DNA from: Hyphomicrobiales bacterium | GTDB lineage: Bacteria > Pseudomonadota > Alphaproteobacteria > Rhizobiales > JAKIUO01 | Reading direction: 5' to 3' | Assembly: GCA_027069645.1 (NCBI GenBank) | Contig: JALXEI010000159.1 | Location: 1 to 60,075, forward strand | DNA length: 60,075 bases | Translations under genes and position numbers: made by a program | In this document: positions 1 to 9,972 of the stretch, one piece after another | How the letters are laid out: the number at the start of each line of letters is the position of its first letter | How positions within the stretch are numbered: the stretch's first letter is position 1 | The notes under the pieces: model-generated | What the model saw: the letters and a program-made list of their open reading frames with translations, nothing else | Told to the model about the DNA's origin: nothing | Databases searched by the model: none

Positions 1-83
1 TCGAGGACCACATCGACCTCGACCGTGGGATTGCCCCGACTGTCCAGTATTTCGCGTCCCACGATATCTGTAATTGCTGTCAT
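1..83 (-). CDS. eno: Enolase, N-terminal fragment (runs off the left edge)
   Basis: Only the first 27 codons are present. They read MTAITDIVGREILDSRGNPT followed by VEVDVVL, the conserved N-terminus of enolase (2-phosphoglycerate to phosphoenolpyruvate, glycolysis), including the invariant DSRGNPT. The ATG is preceded by GGGGA about seven bases upstream, a good ribosome binding site. The gene is divergent from the DUF218 gene at 283, with about 200 bp between them that should hold both promoters. The catalytic part lies outside the window, so integrity cannot be judged. Confidence 0.93.
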   Translation of the reverse strand, partial: MTAITDIVGREILDSRGNPTVEVDVVL

Positions 84-282
84 GTGATTTCCCCGTTGAT
101 AATGCTGTTTATTGCATGCAGAAGATAAGCTGGTGCAGGGTCTGTCTGAAAAGATTTTACACCGCTCTTAAACGTCATCGACACGTTAGTCAAAAGGAAC
201 ATTGTCCCATTCTCATGCGGACAAAAGGCCGCAACTGTTTTAAATTGCGCTTTCATCGTCCGACAAAGGGAGGCGCCTTGCC

Positions 283-1128
283 GTGTTTTTTTATCTTTCC
301 AAAACAATCGGTTTTTTGTTGTTGCCAACCAACCTGCTGTGCGCGGTTCTGATTGTCGGTTTTTTCTTGCGCAATTCGCGCTTTCGAAAGGCCGCCCGCC
401 GTATGATTGCCGGGGCTTTCGCTGTTTTGGTAATGAGTGCCTGGTCTCCCCTTGGAAATATTCTGTTGCTGCCGCTGGAACAGCGTTTTTCCCAACCACA
501 TGACAAGGTCTTGCCAAAAGCCCCTTATGGCATAATTGTACTTGGTGGTTCTGTCGATACAATCATCAGCAAGGGGCGTGGAACAGTTTCTCTCAATGGA
601 TCAGCAGAAAGAGTCGCCGAAACCGTCAAACTGGCGCGGCGATTTCCAGCGAGCCGCATTCTTTTTTCGGGTGGATCAGGAGAAATTATCTATCAGTCCA
701 TGTCCGAATCTGACATCATGGAACGATGGTTTGCACAGATGGGAATCTCTCCTGACAGGTTGTCGTTTGAACGCAAGTCGAGGAACACCTGGCAAAACGC
801 CATTTTCACAAAAAAACATCTCGGGCGACAATCCCGCAATCAATGGCTGCTCATCACATCAGCCTATCATATGCCCCGCGCGGTGGGTTGTTTCAGAAAG
901 GCCGGTGTGAATGTCATACCCTGGCCGGTCGATTACCGAACCAGAGGCTGGCAGGATGTTGTTCGTTTTTTCGATGTCGCCAACAAGGGCTGGAAACAGG
1001 TCGACATTGCTGTACGCGAATGGATCGGACTGATTGTCTATCGACTGAGCGGACGCACAACCGCCTTTTTTCCTTCTGCCGGACAAGAGGCCAGTCGAAA
1101 ACCCCGGGACCGGCAAATCATCAGGTGA
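283..1128 (+). CDS. YdcF/ElyC-like DUF218 membrane protein
   Basis: 281 residues starting at a GTG that has GGGAGG nine bases upstream. Two hydrophobic segments (about residues 3-28 and 38-58) anchor the protein; a DUF218 domain follows (about 80-230), recognisable by IIVLGGSVD, SGGSGE, ESDIM, SRNTWQNA and SAYHMPRA. E. coli relatives with this layout (ElyC, SanA) sit in the inner membrane with the domain in the periplasm and affect envelope and peptidoglycan integrity; the biochemical activity of the family is unsettled. The last 30 residues are basic and not conserved. It stands alone, divergent from enolase and upstream of tRNA-Cys. The family call is firm and the role is not. Confidence 0.85.
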   Translation: MFFYLSKTIGFLLLPTNLLCAVLIVGFFLRNSRFRKAARRMIAGAFAVLVMSAWSPLGNILLLPLEQRFSQPHDKVLPKAPYGIIVLGGSVDTIISKGRGTVSLNGSAERVAETVKLARRFPASRILFSGGSGEIIYQSMSESDIMERWFAQMGISPDRLSFERKSRNTWQNAIFTKKHLGRQSRNQWLLITSAYHMPRAVGCFRKAGVNVIPWPVDYRTRGWQDVVRFFDVANKGWKQVDIAVREWIGLIVYRLSGRTTAFFPSAGQEASRKPRDRQIIR

Positions 1129-1251
1129 TATTTTGAGATTTGTTATATAAAATCGCCTTGACAGGACAGGGTCAAAACTGTTTTCTGCTTTCCTCGGCAC
1201 ATACTTTCTTTCGGCGGCAGTACCGCTGAAACAGGCCGACATGATTTCTGG

Positions 1252-1325
1252 GGCCACGTGGCGGAGTGGTGACGCAGCGGATTGCAAATCCGTGTACCCC
1301 GGTTCGATTCCGGGCGTGGCCTCCA
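1252..1325 (+). tRNA. tRNA-Cys (GCA)
   Basis: 74 nt. The acceptor stem pairs GGCCACG with CGTGGCC, the anticodon loop ATTGCAAAT gives GCA, the T arm is CCGGTTCGATTCCGG, and the CCA end is encoded. It is convergent with the ribonuclease J gene, whose stop lies 9 bp downstream. Confidence 0.97.
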
Positions 1326-1333
1326 GATCATCT

Positions 1334-3019
1334 TCAGATACAGATATAATGCACGATACAAACCGGCTTCTTGCCCCACAGACGGTTGATCTCGGCGCGA
1401 ACCGCCCGCCTTACTGCTTCGCCTGATTTATCTTGATTGCTGCGTTTTTTTCGTGGCAGACTGGCAACAGTTCCCTCGACAGCCCTTTCCACGATCTCCT
1501 CAAGGCTGTAATGCTCACTTATTTCCCCTGGAATGCCCTGTGTCTCTGTCAGAACATCAATAATTTCTTTGTCTTCGTCAGACAATATGACGGTCACCAC
1601 CACAAGCCCGACATAAGCCAGCTTGCGTCGCTCGCGCATGGGCTGTTCGTGATTGATACTGACGATATTTCCATCAAGATACCAGCGACCTGACGGCGCG
1701 TCGTCAATTTTCTGCAAGGCCCCGTCAGCATGTTCCAGAGGCAAAAGCCGCATGATCTCGCCATTGGTGAGGATTTGCGTTTTTTTAATGCCGTTTTCCC
1801 GGGCGAACCGGCAATGTTCGCGCATATGGCGGTATTCCCCATACATGGGAACAAGTGCCCGGGGGGTGAGCCATTTATAAAGTTGTCGCAATTCGTCCCG
1901 TTGCGGGTGCCCCGAGGCATGAACAAGTTTATTGGCAATTGTCACCACTTCAACGCCAATATCGGCAAGATTATTGAGCAAGGCACCCACCGATCGCTCA
2001 TTTCCCGGGATGGTAAATGAAGAGAAAATGACCACATCTCCGGCAGCGAGACTGATCTGCCGGTGTTCCCCCCTTGCGATGCGCGCCAGAGCCGCTCTGC
2101 TTTCCCCCTGGGAACCGGTACACAGCAACACGGTCTGGTCTCGGTGCAAATGGGAATAATGTTCCTGGTCCATGAACCCCAGATCATCCGGAAGGTAACC
2201 GCTTTCCTGCGCGGCTGTTATAACGCGCCACAGGGATTGACCGGCGACCACGACATAGCGGCCAGCGGCCCGGGCTGCCTCCCCAACCGCCTTGATGCGC
2301 GCAACATTTGATGAAAAGGCCGTGACAACGACCCTTTTGTCGGCCTCCATAATGATCTGCGCCAGTGACCTTGCCACTTCGCCTTCCGAAACAGAATGCC
2401 CTTCCTTGAAAACATTGGTTGAATCGCAGACCAGGACATCAACCCCCTCCTCTCCGATCTGTTGCAGGCGTTCTTCATCAACGGGTGCTCCGACAACAGG
2501 TTCGGGATCCAGCTTCCAGTCACCACTGTGAAACACCACGCCTTCCGGCGTCCTTATGACAAGGGCATTGGGTTCGGGGATCGAATGGGTCATGCCGACA
2601 TATTCAACATTGAATGGGCCGACATCAAAGCGGGACCCCAGAGGCATTTCTGTTACTTCAAATTCCTCGCGTGAGCCATAGCTGGCAATTTTGCCGCGCA
2701 ACAACGCAGCCGTAAAGGGGGTTGCAAACACCGGTGCACGCAATGACGGCCACAACTCTGTCAATGCCCCCAGATGGTCCTCATGTGCATGAGTGAGGAC
2801 GATTCCTGCAAGATTGTTCTGTTCTTCCCTGATAAAACTGACATCGGGTAAAACAAGTTCTACACCCGGCTCGGCGGGCCCCGGGAAGGTCACACCGACA
2901 TCGACCATCAGCCATTGCCGGTTTGTCTGCGGACCGGTGCCATAGAGATAAATATTCATGCCGATTTCACCGGCACCTCCAACAGGCAGCAGGACGAGTT
3001 CGTCAGATGGTTTTGACAT
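1334..3019 (-). CDS. rnj: Ribonuclease J
   Basis: 561 residues from the ATG of MSKPSDEL. The frame stays open far upstream into birA, but homology begins at this ATG, 16 bp after the birA stop. It is a metallo-beta-lactamase/beta-CASP nuclease: HAHEDH at residues 77-82 is the zinc-binding motif, with the beta-CASP region (SEGEV, CTGSQGE) and the late motif HASGHPQRDEL/PMYGEYRHM following, then a C-terminal domain. RNase J has 5'-3' exo- and endonuclease activity in RNA decay and rRNA maturation. It is the last gene of the nuo-birA-rnj run, an arrangement common in Alphaproteobacteria, and is probably co-transcribed at least in part with nuo. Length fits the family (about 555). Confidence 0.95.
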   Translation of the reverse strand: MSKPSDELVLLPVGGAGEIGMNIYLYGTGPQTNRQWLMVDVGVTFPGPAEPGVELVLPDVSFIREEQNNLAGIVLTHAHEDHLGALTELWPSLRAPVFATPFTAALLRGKIASYGSREEFEVTEMPLGSRFDVGPFNVEYVGMTHSIPEPNALVIRTPEGVVFHSGDWKLDPEPVVGAPVDEERLQQIGEEGVDVLVCDSTNVFKEGHSVSEGEVARSLAQIIMEADKRVVVTAFSSNVARIKAVGEAARAAGRYVVVAGQSLWRVITAAQESGYLPDDLGFMDQEHYSHLHRDQTVLLCTGSQGESRAALARIARGEHRQISLAAGDVVIFSSFTIPGNERSVGALLNNLADIGVEVVTIANKLVHASGHPQRDELRQLYKWLTPRALVPMYGEYRHMREHCRFARENGIKKTQILTNGEIMRLLPLEHADGALQKIDDAPSGRWYLDGNIVSINHEQPMRERRKLAYVGLVVVTVILSDEDKEIIDVLTETQGIPGEISEHYSLEEIVERAVEGTVASLPRKKRSNQDKSGEAVRRAVRAEINRLWGKKPVCIVHYICI

Positions 3020-3035
3020 GTTGTTTAATAAACTT

Positions 3036-3845
3036 TCAATATTCCGTACAGCAGGGTTCAATACTGACGATATGACCGGAGGCAATGTTTTCGGTTGTGC
3101 CATCCGGTCGTTCAAGCACAAGCTCGCCCGCTTTTGACAGTGTCGTGAACCGGCCTGCGTGACGTTCTTTTCCGGCCTTAATTTGCATCTGCCAGCCTGT
3201 ATGGCACGAATGCTCCAGCCAGGCGAGCCGCAATTCCTCAAATCCCAGGCTCTCCCGCCAGATTGCAAACCAGTCCCTTGTTGAGCGAACCAGCGCTGCA
3301 AACAATTCCCCGCGGGAACATTTCCAGCCAGCCTGCCGGAGATTTCCCGGCCTGAACAGACCGCCCTCCCCGGGACTGCCTTCCAGGTTAATTCCTGTAC
3401 CAATAACAATATCGTTATTCCCGTTTTTTTGTGACGAGCGACTTTCCACCAGAACACCGCAAACCTTGCGATGATTGAGCAGGATATCATTTGGCCATTT
3501 CAGACACAGGTCCTGGATATTCAGTGTTGCTGGTGCGAGTTGTTCAATTGCCGTTATTGCGGCCAGAGCGGCAAGAATTGAAACCTGTGAAAGATGCTCC
3601 GGTGGGCATGTCGTTGTTGTCAGCAGACTGGCATGAAGGTTTCCATCCACCGATTCCCATTCCTTGCCATTAGAGCCACGCCCGCCTGTCTGATGGCGAG
3701 CACAAAACCAGCTCCCGGACACACCATCACGCCCCCGGGGGGCGGTTTGACACTTGCGGAATGCTTCAAGATTTGTTGAGTCGATATCCTCATACCAGTA
3801 ATACCGGTAATCTGAAGGAAGTATGATGGCATCTGTTTTGGTCAC
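3036..3845 (-). CDS. birA: Biotin--[acetyl-CoA-carboxylase] ligase
   Basis: 269 residues, GTG start only 2 bp after the nuoN stop, with no clear Shine-Dalgarno, so translational coupling to nuoN is likely. Biotin ligase motifs: QTGGRGSNGKEW (52-63), KWPNDIL (116-122, containing the catalytic lysine) and GTGINL (149-154). It attaches biotin to the BCCP subunit of acetyl-CoA carboxylase and other biotin enzymes. It lacks the N-terminal winged-helix domain of E. coli BirA, so it is a class I (enzyme-only) ligase and cannot be the DNA-binding biotin repressor. It lies between nuoN and rnj. Confidence 0.93.
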   Translation of the reverse strand: MTKTDAIILPSDYRYYWYEDIDSTNLEAFRKCQTAPRGRDGVSGSWFCARHQTGGRGSNGKEWESVDGNLHASLLTTTTCPPEHLSQVSILAALAAITAIEQLAPATLNIQDLCLKWPNDILLNHRKVCGVLVESRSSQKNGNNDIVIGTGINLEGSPGEGGLFRPGNLRQAGWKCSRGELFAALVRSTRDWFAIWRESLGFEELRLAWLEHSCHTGWQMQIKAGKERHAGRFTTLSKAGELVLERPDGTTENIASGHIVSIEPCCTEY

Positions 3846-3847
3846 GA

Positions 3848-5296
3848 CTACTGAAACAGTGATTTTGCTGCGGCCCCTGCGATCCCCTCCAGAGGAGCCA
3901 GATAGCCGACGTAACCGATCACCGCAAACCCTGAAACAAGAAGCACGAAGCGAAGGGAGCCATGCATGACAGAAAAAGGTTCACCCGCCTCATCAAAAAA
4001 CATGATCTTGATGATGCGCAAATAATAGAAGGCGCCAATGACACTGGCGAGGACCCCGACAATGGCGAGGGGTATCAGTTTGGCATTGACCGCAGCAAGA
4101 AGCACATAATATTTCGCGAAGAAACCGGCGAGTGGTGGAATACCTGCCAGAGAGAACATAAGCATTGCCAGCAAAAAGGCCATTGTCAGGTCATTTTTGG
4201 CCAGTCCGGACAAATCGGTTATATTTTCAACCGGCCCCTCGTCCCGACGCATGGCCAGAATGCAGGCAAAACTGCCGAGTGTCATGATGGCATAAATGAT
4301 CATATACAAAATGACGGCGCGTACCCCTGATTCAGTTCCTGCGGCCAGCCCGACGAGGGCAAACCCCATATGACCAATGGAGCTGTAGGCCATCAGACGC
4401 TTGATATTGGTTTGACCAATGGCCGCAAAAGCGCCCAGCAACATGGAAGCGATGGATACAAATACAATGATCTGTTGCCATTGCGGGGCAATATCCGCGA
4501 AAGCCCCATAGAGAACGCGCACAATCATAGCCATCGCGGCGATCTTTGGCGCGGCCGCAAAAAAGGTTGTAACCGTTGTCGGTGACCCTTCGTAAACATC
4601 GGGAGTCCACATATGAAACGGTACGGCCGAGATCTTGAAGACCATACCAACCATCAAGAAAACGAGGCCGAAAACAATTCCCGTACTTACCCCGGTTTCA
4701 TGAACAGATGCGGCGATTTTGGCAAAACCTGTCGATCCGGTAAAACCGTAGATGAGCGACATGCCATACAACAGCATTCCGGAGGCCAGAGCCCCAAGGA
4801 CAAAATATTTCAGCCCGGCCTCGCTGGACCGCTCCGAATTGCGGTTGAACGCAGCAATTACATAGAGAGCCAGACTTTGCAGCTCGATCCCGAGATAAAG
4901 GGCAATGAGATCATTTGCCGAGATCATCATCATCATACCGGCGGTTGCCAGCAGAATAAGGACCGGAAACTCGTATTTCCACAGATTGCCCCTGGCCATA
5001 TAATCATAGGACATGAAAACAGCGAGGGCCGAAGCACTCAGCGTAACAATTTTCATGAGCCGGGCGAAGGCATCCATGATAAAGCTGCCCGAGAACATTG
5101 TACCGGACACATCTCCCTGCAAATAGAGAAATGCAATGGCCAGCGATATAACCGCAATGGCTGCAAATGTCATTGTCGTGGCATTTGTTTTTTTTATAAA
5201 AACCCCGGCCATTAACATGATCAAAGCGCCAATAACGAGAGTCGCTTCGGGAAGGATGGGGTTGTAGCTGCCCAGTAATGTGGTTGTTGTCGCCAT
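3848..5296 (-). CDS. nuoN: NADH-quinone oxidoreductase subunit N
   Basis: 482 residues, nearly all hydrophobic, with the antiporter-like fold of complex I subunits L, M and N (about 14 membrane helices). Diagnostic stretches are the glutamate-bearing helix ALYLGIELQSLALY, the VPFHMWTPDVYEG motif, and the lysine segment TNIKRLMAYSSIGHMGF. It forms one of the proton-translocating channels of the membrane arm. The gene follows nuoM after a 30-bp gap, and is followed after 2 bp by birA. Confidence 0.97.
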   Translation of the reverse strand: MATTTTLLGSYNPILPEATLVIGALIMLMAGVFIKKTNATTMTFAAIAVISLAIAFLYLQGDVSGTMFSGSFIMDAFARLMKIVTLSASALAVFMSYDYMARGNLWKYEFPVLILLATAGMMMMISANDLIALYLGIELQSLALYVIAAFNRNSERSSEAGLKYFVLGALASGMLLYGMSLIYGFTGSTGFAKIAASVHETGVSTGIVFGLVFLMVGMVFKISAVPFHMWTPDVYEGSPTTVTTFFAAAPKIAAMAMIVRVLYGAFADIAPQWQQIIVFVSIASMLLGAFAAIGQTNIKRLMAYSSIGHMGFALVGLAAGTESGVRAVILYMIIYAIMTLGSFACILAMRRDEGPVENITDLSGLAKNDLTMAFLLAMLMFSLAGIPPLAGFFAKYYVLLAAVNAKLIPLAIVGVLASVIGAFYYLRIIKIMFFDEAGEPFSVMHGSLRFVLLVSGFAVIGYVGYLAPLEGIAGAAAKSLFQ

Positions 5297-5326
5297 GTCG
5301 AATATCCGGAATTCCTGTCAAATGGT

Positions 5327-6877
5327 TTATCGCAGAGCCAGAACACCTGCGTCATGCGCAGCCTTGATGGCATCCTTGTAGTTGTTCAAGAGCTGATCGA
5401 CAGAGGCCGTCGTCACGTCAATGAGAGGGGCTGGCCAGATGCCCAGAAGAACGGTGAGCACAACAAGCGGTGCCAGAATTGCCAGTTCACGCGTATTGAG
5501 ATCGGCAATGTTTTTCAGGGAAGCCTTTTCAAGCTTGCCAAATATCACGCGCCGGTAAAGCCACAAGGCATAGGCCGCAGACAGGATCACACCCGTTGTT
5601 GCAAAAAAGGCAACCCAGCTGTTTACCCTGAAGGTTCCGGTGAGAGAAAGAAATTCACCCACAAAACCGCTGGTTCCAGGCAATCCGACATTGGCCATTG
5701 TAAAGACCATAAAGAAAACGGCATAGAGTGGCATGCGATTGACAAGGCCACCATAAGCAGCGATTTCCCTTGTATGCATTCGATCATAGACAACCCCGAT
5801 ACACAGGAACAAAGCCGCCGATACGATGCCATGTGACAGCATCTGAAAAATGCCACCCTGTATCCCTTGTGCGGTCGCTGTAAAGATACCCATTGTCACA
5901 AAGCCCATATGGGCCACCGAGGAATAGGCAATCAGTTTTTTGATATCTTCCTGCACAAGGGCGACAAGCGACGTGTAAATGATCGCAACGCAACTCAGCA
6001 CAAAAACGATTATGGCAAAACTTTCGGATGCGACAGGGAACATCGGAATGGAGAAACGCAGGAAACCATAGCCGCCCATTTTCAGCAAAATGGCCGCAAG
6101 GATTACAGAACCGGCGGTGGGCGCTTCCACATGCGCATCAGGCAGCCATGTATGCACCGGCCACATGGGCATTTTGACGGCAAAGGAAGCAAAGAATGCC
6201 CACCACAAAACACTCTGCAAACCGCCATCGATTGTCATGCCCCAGAAATGGATCGGTGTGGTCGAAAATCTGTAGGTCAGCAACCTCGTTATATCTGTTG
6301 TTCCGGTCTCCCCGTACATGGCCATGATCGCCAGCAGCATGAGTACCGACCCGAGAAGGGTGTAGAGGAAGAACTTGAAGGCCGAGTAGACGCGCCGCTT
6401 GCCACCCCATACGCCGATAATCAGAAACATCGGGATGAGACCTGCTTCGAAGAACAGATAAAAAAGGACCAGGTCAAGCGCGCAGAACACGCCGATCATA
6501 AGGCTTTCGAGGACAAGAAAGGCGATCATATATTCCTTGACCCGATCCTGCACGCTGTTCCAGCTCGCGAGAATGGACAGGGGCATGATAAAAGTGGTCA
6601 GAATCACAAACAGCATTGAAATCCCGTCAACGCCCATATGATAGCTGAAATTTTCGCCCAGCCAGTTATATTTTTCGACCATCTGGAAGCCGGCCTGGCT
6701 ATTGTCGAAGTTATACCAGATGACGAGCGAAGCCCCGAAAGTGAAAACCGTTGTGAACAGGGCGGCCATGCGCGCATTGTTTTTCGCCGTCTCGTCATTG
6801 CTGCGGATGACAGAGATCATCGCCGCGCCGAGCAGGGGTAAAAAGGTGACCGTGGAAAGGATAAGCGAATTGTTCAT
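5327..6877 (-). CDS. nuoM: NADH-quinone oxidoreductase subunit M
   Basis: 516-residue polytopic membrane protein. Family features include the MGVDGISMLFV start of the core, the glutamate-bearing FLVLESLMIG helix, KMPMWPVHTWLPDAHVEAPT, and QEDIKKLIAYSSVAHMGF. It provides a proton channel in the membrane arm of complex I, between subunits L and N. The ATG overlaps the nuoL stop by one base (TAATG), so the two are translationally coupled. Confidence 0.97.
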   Translation of the reverse strand: MNNSLILSTVTFLPLLGAAMISVIRSNDETAKNNARMAALFTTVFTFGASLVIWYNFDNSQAGFQMVEKYNWLGENFSYHMGVDGISMLFVILTTFIMPLSILASWNSVQDRVKEYMIAFLVLESLMIGVFCALDLVLFYLFFEAGLIPMFLIIGVWGGKRRVYSAFKFFLYTLLGSVLMLLAIMAMYGETGTTDITRLLTYRFSTTPIHFWGMTIDGGLQSVLWWAFFASFAVKMPMWPVHTWLPDAHVEAPTAGSVILAAILLKMGGYGFLRFSIPMFPVASESFAIIVFVLSCVAIIYTSLVALVQEDIKKLIAYSSVAHMGFVTMGIFTATAQGIQGGIFQMLSHGIVSAALFLCIGVVYDRMHTREIAAYGGLVNRMPLYAVFFMVFTMANVGLPGTSGFVGEFLSLTGTFRVNSWVAFFATTGVILSAAYALWLYRRVIFGKLEKASLKNIADLNTRELAILAPLVVLTVLLGIWPAPLIDVTTASVDQLLNNYKDAIKAAHDAGVLALR

Positions 6878-8850
6878 TATCTGATCCCTCCGGTAACATT
6901 GCCAAACATGAACCAGCTGATAATCGCCGCAAGGCCAATCAGCATGACAAAGGCATAGTGGTAAACATAGCCGGTTTGCAGACGAACAGCGCCTTTAGTG
7001 ATGTCAAGAACCCTCGCGGAAACGCCGTCCGGTCCCAGACCATCGATGACCGCGCCATCTCCCCCCTTCCAGAACAGCCGTCCCAGCAGGAAGGCAGGGC
7101 GAACAAAAATGAAATCATAGATTTCGTCAAAATACCATTTGTTATAGGAGAACAGATAGATCGGCTTGAATATTCGGGCAAACAGCGTCGGCAATCCGGT
7201 GAATCTGATATAGAACAACCACGCAAACACAAAGCCCGAAAGCATCATAATGAACGGCGACAGCTTGACCCATAGCGGCACATGATGCATGGCTTCGAGA
7301 ATATGATTGTTCGAACCGTAAAAAAGTGACGAACCCCAGAAATGTTCGGGCTCATGACCGATAAAATAGCCGCTGAACACAAAGCCGGCGATTATGGCAC
7401 CCACGGCAAGAACGTAGAGGGGAACAAGCATCACATTGGGGCTTTCGTGAATATGTTTCGCGGCTTCCTTTTCAACCCGTGAAGTCCCGTGAAAGGTCAT
7501 GAATATCAGGCGCCAGGAATAGAAGCTGGTCAAAAAGGCCGCAACGACCAGCAACCAGAAAGCATAGTTTCCGACAGCGCTGTGGGCGGCAAAGGTTGCC
7601 TCAATAATGGCATCTTTTGAATGGAACCCGGCTGTTCCGATGAGTGTTGGAATGCCAACGCCTGTCAGTGCGAGCGTACCAATGATCATCATTGCATAGG
7701 TGACAGGGATTTTACCGGCCAGCCCTCCCATCTTGCGCATGTCCTGCTCATCGGAAACGGCATGAATGACAGATCCGGATCCAAGGAACAGCAAGGCCTT
7801 GAAAAAGGCATGGGTAAACAGATGGAAAATACCGGCACCATAGGCACCGACACCAAGCGCTGCGAACATATAGCCAAGCTGGCTGCATGTGGAATAGGCA
7901 ATGACCCGCTTGATATCATTCTGGGTGACCCCGACAGTTGCCGCAAAAAAGGCCGTGGACGCGCCGATAAATGTCACGACCCACAAGGCGGTGGGCGCGA
8001 GTTCAAAAAGGGGTGAAAGGCGCGCAACCATAAACACACCCGCCGTTACCATTGTCGCGGCATGAATAAGAGCCGAAACGGGTGTCGGGCCCTCCATCGC
8101 ATCGGGGAGCCAGGTGTGCAACAGCAACTGGGCCGATTTGCCCATAGCGCCCATAAACAACAGCAGGCAGATCACCGTGAGAACATCAAGATCCCAGGAG
8201 AGAAAATGCATGGTCTGTCCCTGCCGGGCCTTTGCGGCCGAAAAAACCGTATCAAAATCCATACTTCCGAAGATGAAGAAAATGGCGAAAATACCCAGAG
8301 CAAAGCCAAAATCCCCGACACGGTTGACAACAAAGGCCTTGATCGCCGCCGCATTGGCCGAGGGCTTTTGATACCAGAAACCGATCAGAAGATAGGAGGC
8401 CAGTCCGACACCTTCCCAGCCAAAGAACATCTGCATGAAATTATTCGCCGTCACCAGCATCAGCATGGCAAAGGTAAACAGGGAGAGATAGGCAAAGAAG
8501 CGTTGTTTATGCGGATCATGATGCATGTAACCAATTGAATAAACATGTACAAGAGCCGACACCGTCGTCACCACAACCAGCATCACCGAGGTCAGTGTAT
8601 CAACACGAATACTCCAGGACAGATTGAGATTCCCCGAGGTCAGCCAGTGCAATATTTCAATGATGACGGGTTCGGATACATGTCCTGAAAGTCCTGTCTG
8701 ATAGAATACAATCCACGACAGGAAAGCGGAAACCAGCAGCAGACCGCTGGTCAGATATTCACTGGCTTTGGCGCCAATAATATGCCCGAACAGTCCGGCA
8801 ACAAGAAAGCCGATCAAAGGCAGGAAAACAATCAGGGTATAGAAATTCAT
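6877..8850 (-). CDS. nuoL: NADH-quinone oxidoreductase subunit L
   Basis: 657 residues, the distal antiporter-like subunit of the membrane arm. Recognised by FFGWEGVGLASYLLIGFWY, LLHTWLPDAMEGPTPVSALIHAATMV and QNDIKRVIAYSTCSQLGYM, and by a long C-terminal part that in known structures forms the lateral helix and last anchor helix. Length is slightly above E. coli NuoL (613). It follows nuoK after 10 bp and overlaps nuoM by one base. Confidence 0.97.
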   Translation of the reverse strand: MNFYTLIVFLPLIGFLVAGLFGHIIGAKASEYLTSGLLLVSAFLSWIVFYQTGLSGHVSEPVIIEILHWLTSGNLNLSWSIRVDTLTSVMLVVVTTVSALVHVYSIGYMHHDPHKQRFFAYLSLFTFAMLMLVTANNFMQMFFGWEGVGLASYLLIGFWYQKPSANAAAIKAFVVNRVGDFGFALGIFAIFFIFGSMDFDTVFSAAKARQGQTMHFLSWDLDVLTVICLLLFMGAMGKSAQLLLHTWLPDAMEGPTPVSALIHAATMVTAGVFMVARLSPLFELAPTALWVVTFIGASTAFFAATVGVTQNDIKRVIAYSTCSQLGYMFAALGVGAYGAGIFHLFTHAFFKALLFLGSGSVIHAVSDEQDMRKMGGLAGKIPVTYAMMIIGTLALTGVGIPTLIGTAGFHSKDAIIEATFAAHSAVGNYAFWLLVVAAFLTSFYSWRLIFMTFHGTSRVEKEAAKHIHESPNVMLVPLYVLAVGAIIAGFVFSGYFIGHEPEHFWGSSLFYGSNNHILEAMHHVPLWVKLSPFIMMLSGFVFAWLFYIRFTGLPTLFARIFKPIYLFSYNKWYFDEIYDFIFVRPAFLLGRLFWKGGDGAVIDGLGPDGVSARVLDITKGAVRLQTGYVYHYAFVMLIGLAAIISWFMFGNVTGGIR

Positions 8851-8860
8851 GGTTGCCCCT

Positions 8861-9172
8861 CTAACCTTTCATCGCGTGGATATCGTCCACCGCAATAGAG
8901 CCCCTGTTACGGAAATAAATGACCACGATCGCCAGACCGATGGCAGCCTCGGCTGCGGCGACTGTCAGGACAAAAAGGGTGAAAATCTGCCCGGTCAGAT
9001 CATTGAGGTGAGCCGAAAACGCAACCAGATTGATATTGACCGCCAGCAACATCAGCTCGACCGACATCAGAATAACAATGACGTTTTTCCGATTGAGGAA
9101 AATACCGAAAATGCCGAGCGTAAAAAGAATCGCTGCAACAGTCAGGTAATGTGATAGTCCAACTTCCAGCAT
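8861..9172 (-). CDS. nuoK: NADH-quinone oxidoreductase subunit K
   Basis: 103 residues with three membrane helices. The second helix carries VILMSVELMLLAVNINLV and the third TVAAAEAAIGLAIVV, with the two conserved membrane glutamates of the NuoK/ND4L family. AAGG lies seven bases before the ATG. Its place between nuoJ and nuoL is standard. Confidence 0.97.
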   Translation of the reverse strand: MLEVGLSHYLTVAAILFTLGIFGIFLNRKNVIVILMSVELMLLAVNINLVAFSAHLNDLTGQIFTLFVLTVAAAEAAIGLAIVVIYFRNRGSIAVDDIHAMKG

Positions 9173-9274
9173 GGTTATGCCTTTATCCTCGTAATCTCAT
9201 ATTTACATATCCCGAAATCCTGCCGGGAATAACCGTTCTTGAACCGGAATAGATGTTATTGTTGCGAACAACAC

Positions 9275-9889
9275 TCATATTCCCTTGCCTGTCTCCACCT
9301 TGCGGACCTCGACGCTCATCGCCGGTGTGCGCGCCACCTGTTCGGCGACATTCTGACGTTTGGCAACATCCCTCTGTCGCCAGGTTAAAACGATTGCCCC
9401 GATCATTGCGGTCAGCAATATGATGCCAACCGCTTCAAAATAGAAAACATAGTCCGTATAAAGAACCCGCCCGATCGCTTCGGTATTGGGGAGTTTGGCG
9501 GGGTCCGGAATCGGAACAGCCGGAATAGCCCTGTGACCTTTTTCGACATTCCAGGCACCGAACAGGGCCACGAGTTCCCCGAGAACAACAAAGCCGATCA
9601 GCGCACCAAGAGGAAAATATTTCATATATCCCGCGCGAAGCTCGGCAAAATCTATATCCAGCATCATCACCACAAAAAGAAAGAGCACGGCAACGGCACC
9701 GACATAAACGATGACCAGAAGCATGGCGAGAAACTCTGCCCCGAGCAGAATGAACAGACCGGCGGCGTTGATAAAGGCCAGGATAAGAAACATCACGGCA
9801 TGGACAGGATTCCGGGCGCTGATAACCATCAGGCCGGACCCGACGGTCAGTGCCGAAAACAGATAAAAGAAAACATCTGCCAACCCCAT
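9275..9889 (-). CDS. nuoJ: NADH-quinone oxidoreductase subunit J
   Basis: 204 residues, five predicted membrane helices in the first 170 residues and a short polar tail. Family signature: NPVHAVMFLILAFINAAGLF, then EFLAMLLVIVYVGAVAVLFLFVVMML where the pi-bulge helix of NuoJ/ND6 lies. AGGAACAGG precedes the ATG. The 102-bp gap to nuoK is the widest inside the 3' half of the operon; I see no gene there. Confidence 0.96.
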   Translation of the reverse strand: MGLADVFFYLFSALTVGSGLMVISARNPVHAVMFLILAFINAAGLFILLGAEFLAMLLVIVYVGAVAVLFLFVVMMLDIDFAELRAGYMKYFPLGALIGFVVLGELVALFGAWNVEKGHRAIPAVPIPDPAKLPNTEAIGRVLYTDYVFYFEAVGIILLTAMIGAIVLTWRQRDVAKRQNVAEQVARTPAMSVEVRKVETGKGI

Positions 9890-9972
9890 TTTTACCTGTT
9901 CCTCATATTTGTCCGTTCCTGTGAACGGAATATTTCGTTTTTCTGTCTAACCGTATTGGCTGTTTGCCCGTG

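Noticed and set aside
3020..3490. N-terminal extension of ribonuclease J by 157 codons
   Set aside because: This stretch overlaps birA in another frame and has no resemblance to RNase J; homology begins at MSKPSDEL.
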